From NCBI GenBank assembly GCA_002049945.1, contig MVCT01000071.1, forward strand, positions 1 to 6,716: a stretch of DNA of 6,716 nucleotides. Reading direction: 5' to 3'. Source of the stretch: Candidatus Cloacimonas sp. 4484_140. Lineage in GTDB: Bacteria; Cloacimonadota; Cloacimonadia; JGIOTU-2. The notes below the pieces were generated by a model, which ran no database searches, was not told the origin of the DNA, and saw nothing but the letters and a program-made list of their open reading frames with translations. Shown piece by piece: positions 6,311-6,716 of the stretch. Each line of letters starts with the position of its first letter. Within the stretch, counting starts at the first letter, position 1. Position numbers and translations under genes: made by a program.

Positions 6311-6716
6311 CACTTATTCCAATGGTCATTGAGCAGACAGGAAAGGGTGAAAGGGCATATGATATCTATTCCCGCCTTTTAAAGGATCGTATTGTATTTG
6401 TGGGTTCTGTAATGAATGATGACATGGCAAACATCATTATTGCCCAACTTCTCCATCTCGAAGCGGATAATCCGAAAAATGACATACACATGTATATCAA
6501 TTCACCCGGCGGCGTAGTTACATCAGGTCTTGCTATTTATGATACCATGCAGTATATCAAACCGGATATTTGCACAATTTGCATGGGACAAGCTGCAAGT
6601 ATGGGTGCTCTTCTTCTCGCAGCAGGTGCTCATGGAAAACGCTCAGCACTGCCCAATTCAAGAATTATGATCCATCAGCCACTTGGCGGAGTGCAGGGAC
6701 AAGCAACGGATATAGA
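6307..6716 (+). CDS. clpP: ATP-dependent Clp protease proteolytic subunit, 3'-truncated
   Basis: ClpP is the tetradecameric cytoplasmic serine protease chamber that degrades proteins unfolded by ClpX or ClpA/ClpC. The window holds the first 136 codons of a protein usually near 200 residues. The nucleophile is Ser98 in GQAASMGA (6598-6600), and the catalytic His is His123 in MIHQPLGG (6673-6675). The catalytic Asp would lie beyond the window. IYSRLLKDRIVFVG, YINSPGGVVTSGLAIYD and NSRIMIHQP are strong family signatures. The N-terminus MTLIPMVIEQTGKGERAYDIYS includes the short leader that is cleaved off in many ClpPs, and the start at 6307 overlaps the tig stop as ATGA. clpX may follow downstream, but this cannot be seen. 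Nothing in the visible part departs from an active ClpP. Confidence 0.98.
   Translation, partial: MTLIPMVIEQTGKGERAYDIYSRLLKDRIVFVGSVMNDDMANIIIAQLLHLEADNPKNDIHMYINSPGGVVTSGLAIYDTMQYIKPDICTICMGQAASMGALLLAAGAHGKRSALPNSRIMIHQPLGGVQGQATDI

Noticed and set aside
1..6716. An undescribed multi-gene system, mobile element or CRISPR array.
   Set aside because: Every long coding region is a recognisable housekeeping gene, the gaps are short, and I saw no terminal repeats, direct-repeat arrays or integrase-like genes. The tRNA gene has an intact tig promoter-proximal context rather than an integrated element.

Overview
The window is a compact bacterial housekeeping stretch. All five protein genes and the one tRNA are on the + strand: a 5'-truncated HtrA/DegP-type protease, a short RpoD/SigA-family sigma factor, valyl-tRNA synthetase (valS), tRNA-Leu(UAG), trigger factor (tig) and a 3'-truncated clpP. 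The DNA is A+T-rich (G+C about 40% by eye). Three of the four visible start sites (valS, tig, clpP) have Shine-Dalgarno sequences. The sigma factor lacks region 1.1 and the tRNA carries an encoded CCA. The short sigma factor and the general style of ValS suggest an uncultured member or relative of the Fibrobacteres-Chlorobi-Bacteroidetes superphylum, for example a Cloacimonadota-like lineage. That is an impression from remembered families, not a demonstrated assignment.

Layout. 1-1046: HtrA fragment containing the catalytic Asp and Ser and two PDZ domains; the signal region and catalytic His lie upstream of the window. 1047-1125: short spacer with no visible terminator. 1126-2010: sigma factor, probably starting at TTG. 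2011-2174: regulatory gap holding a strong intrinsic terminator (2038-2065), a consensus TTGACA box (2103-2108) and a perfect 9-bp inverted repeat (2125-2148) just before valS. 2175-4835: valS. 4836-4886: a well-formed promoter (TTGACA, 16 nt, TATTAT) next to a 7-bp inverted repeat that overlaps the valS stop codon. 4887-4973: tRNA-Leu. 5003-6310: tig. 6307-6716: clpP, overlapping tig by ATGA.

The probable transcription units are [...htrA - sigma] ending at the 2038-2065 terminator, valS from its own promoter region, and tRNA-Leu - tig - clpP from the promoter at 4846-4873. The genes serve protein synthesis and quality control: aminoacylation, nascent-chain folding, cytoplasmic proteolysis and envelope proteolysis.

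I found no mobile element, CRISPR array, phage gene or unknown multi-gene system. The items worth a second look are subtle: divergent promoter-melting residues in the sigma factor, a degenerate isomerase domain in trigger factor, a G-to-D change beside the HIGH motif of ValS, and two well-placed inverted repeats.
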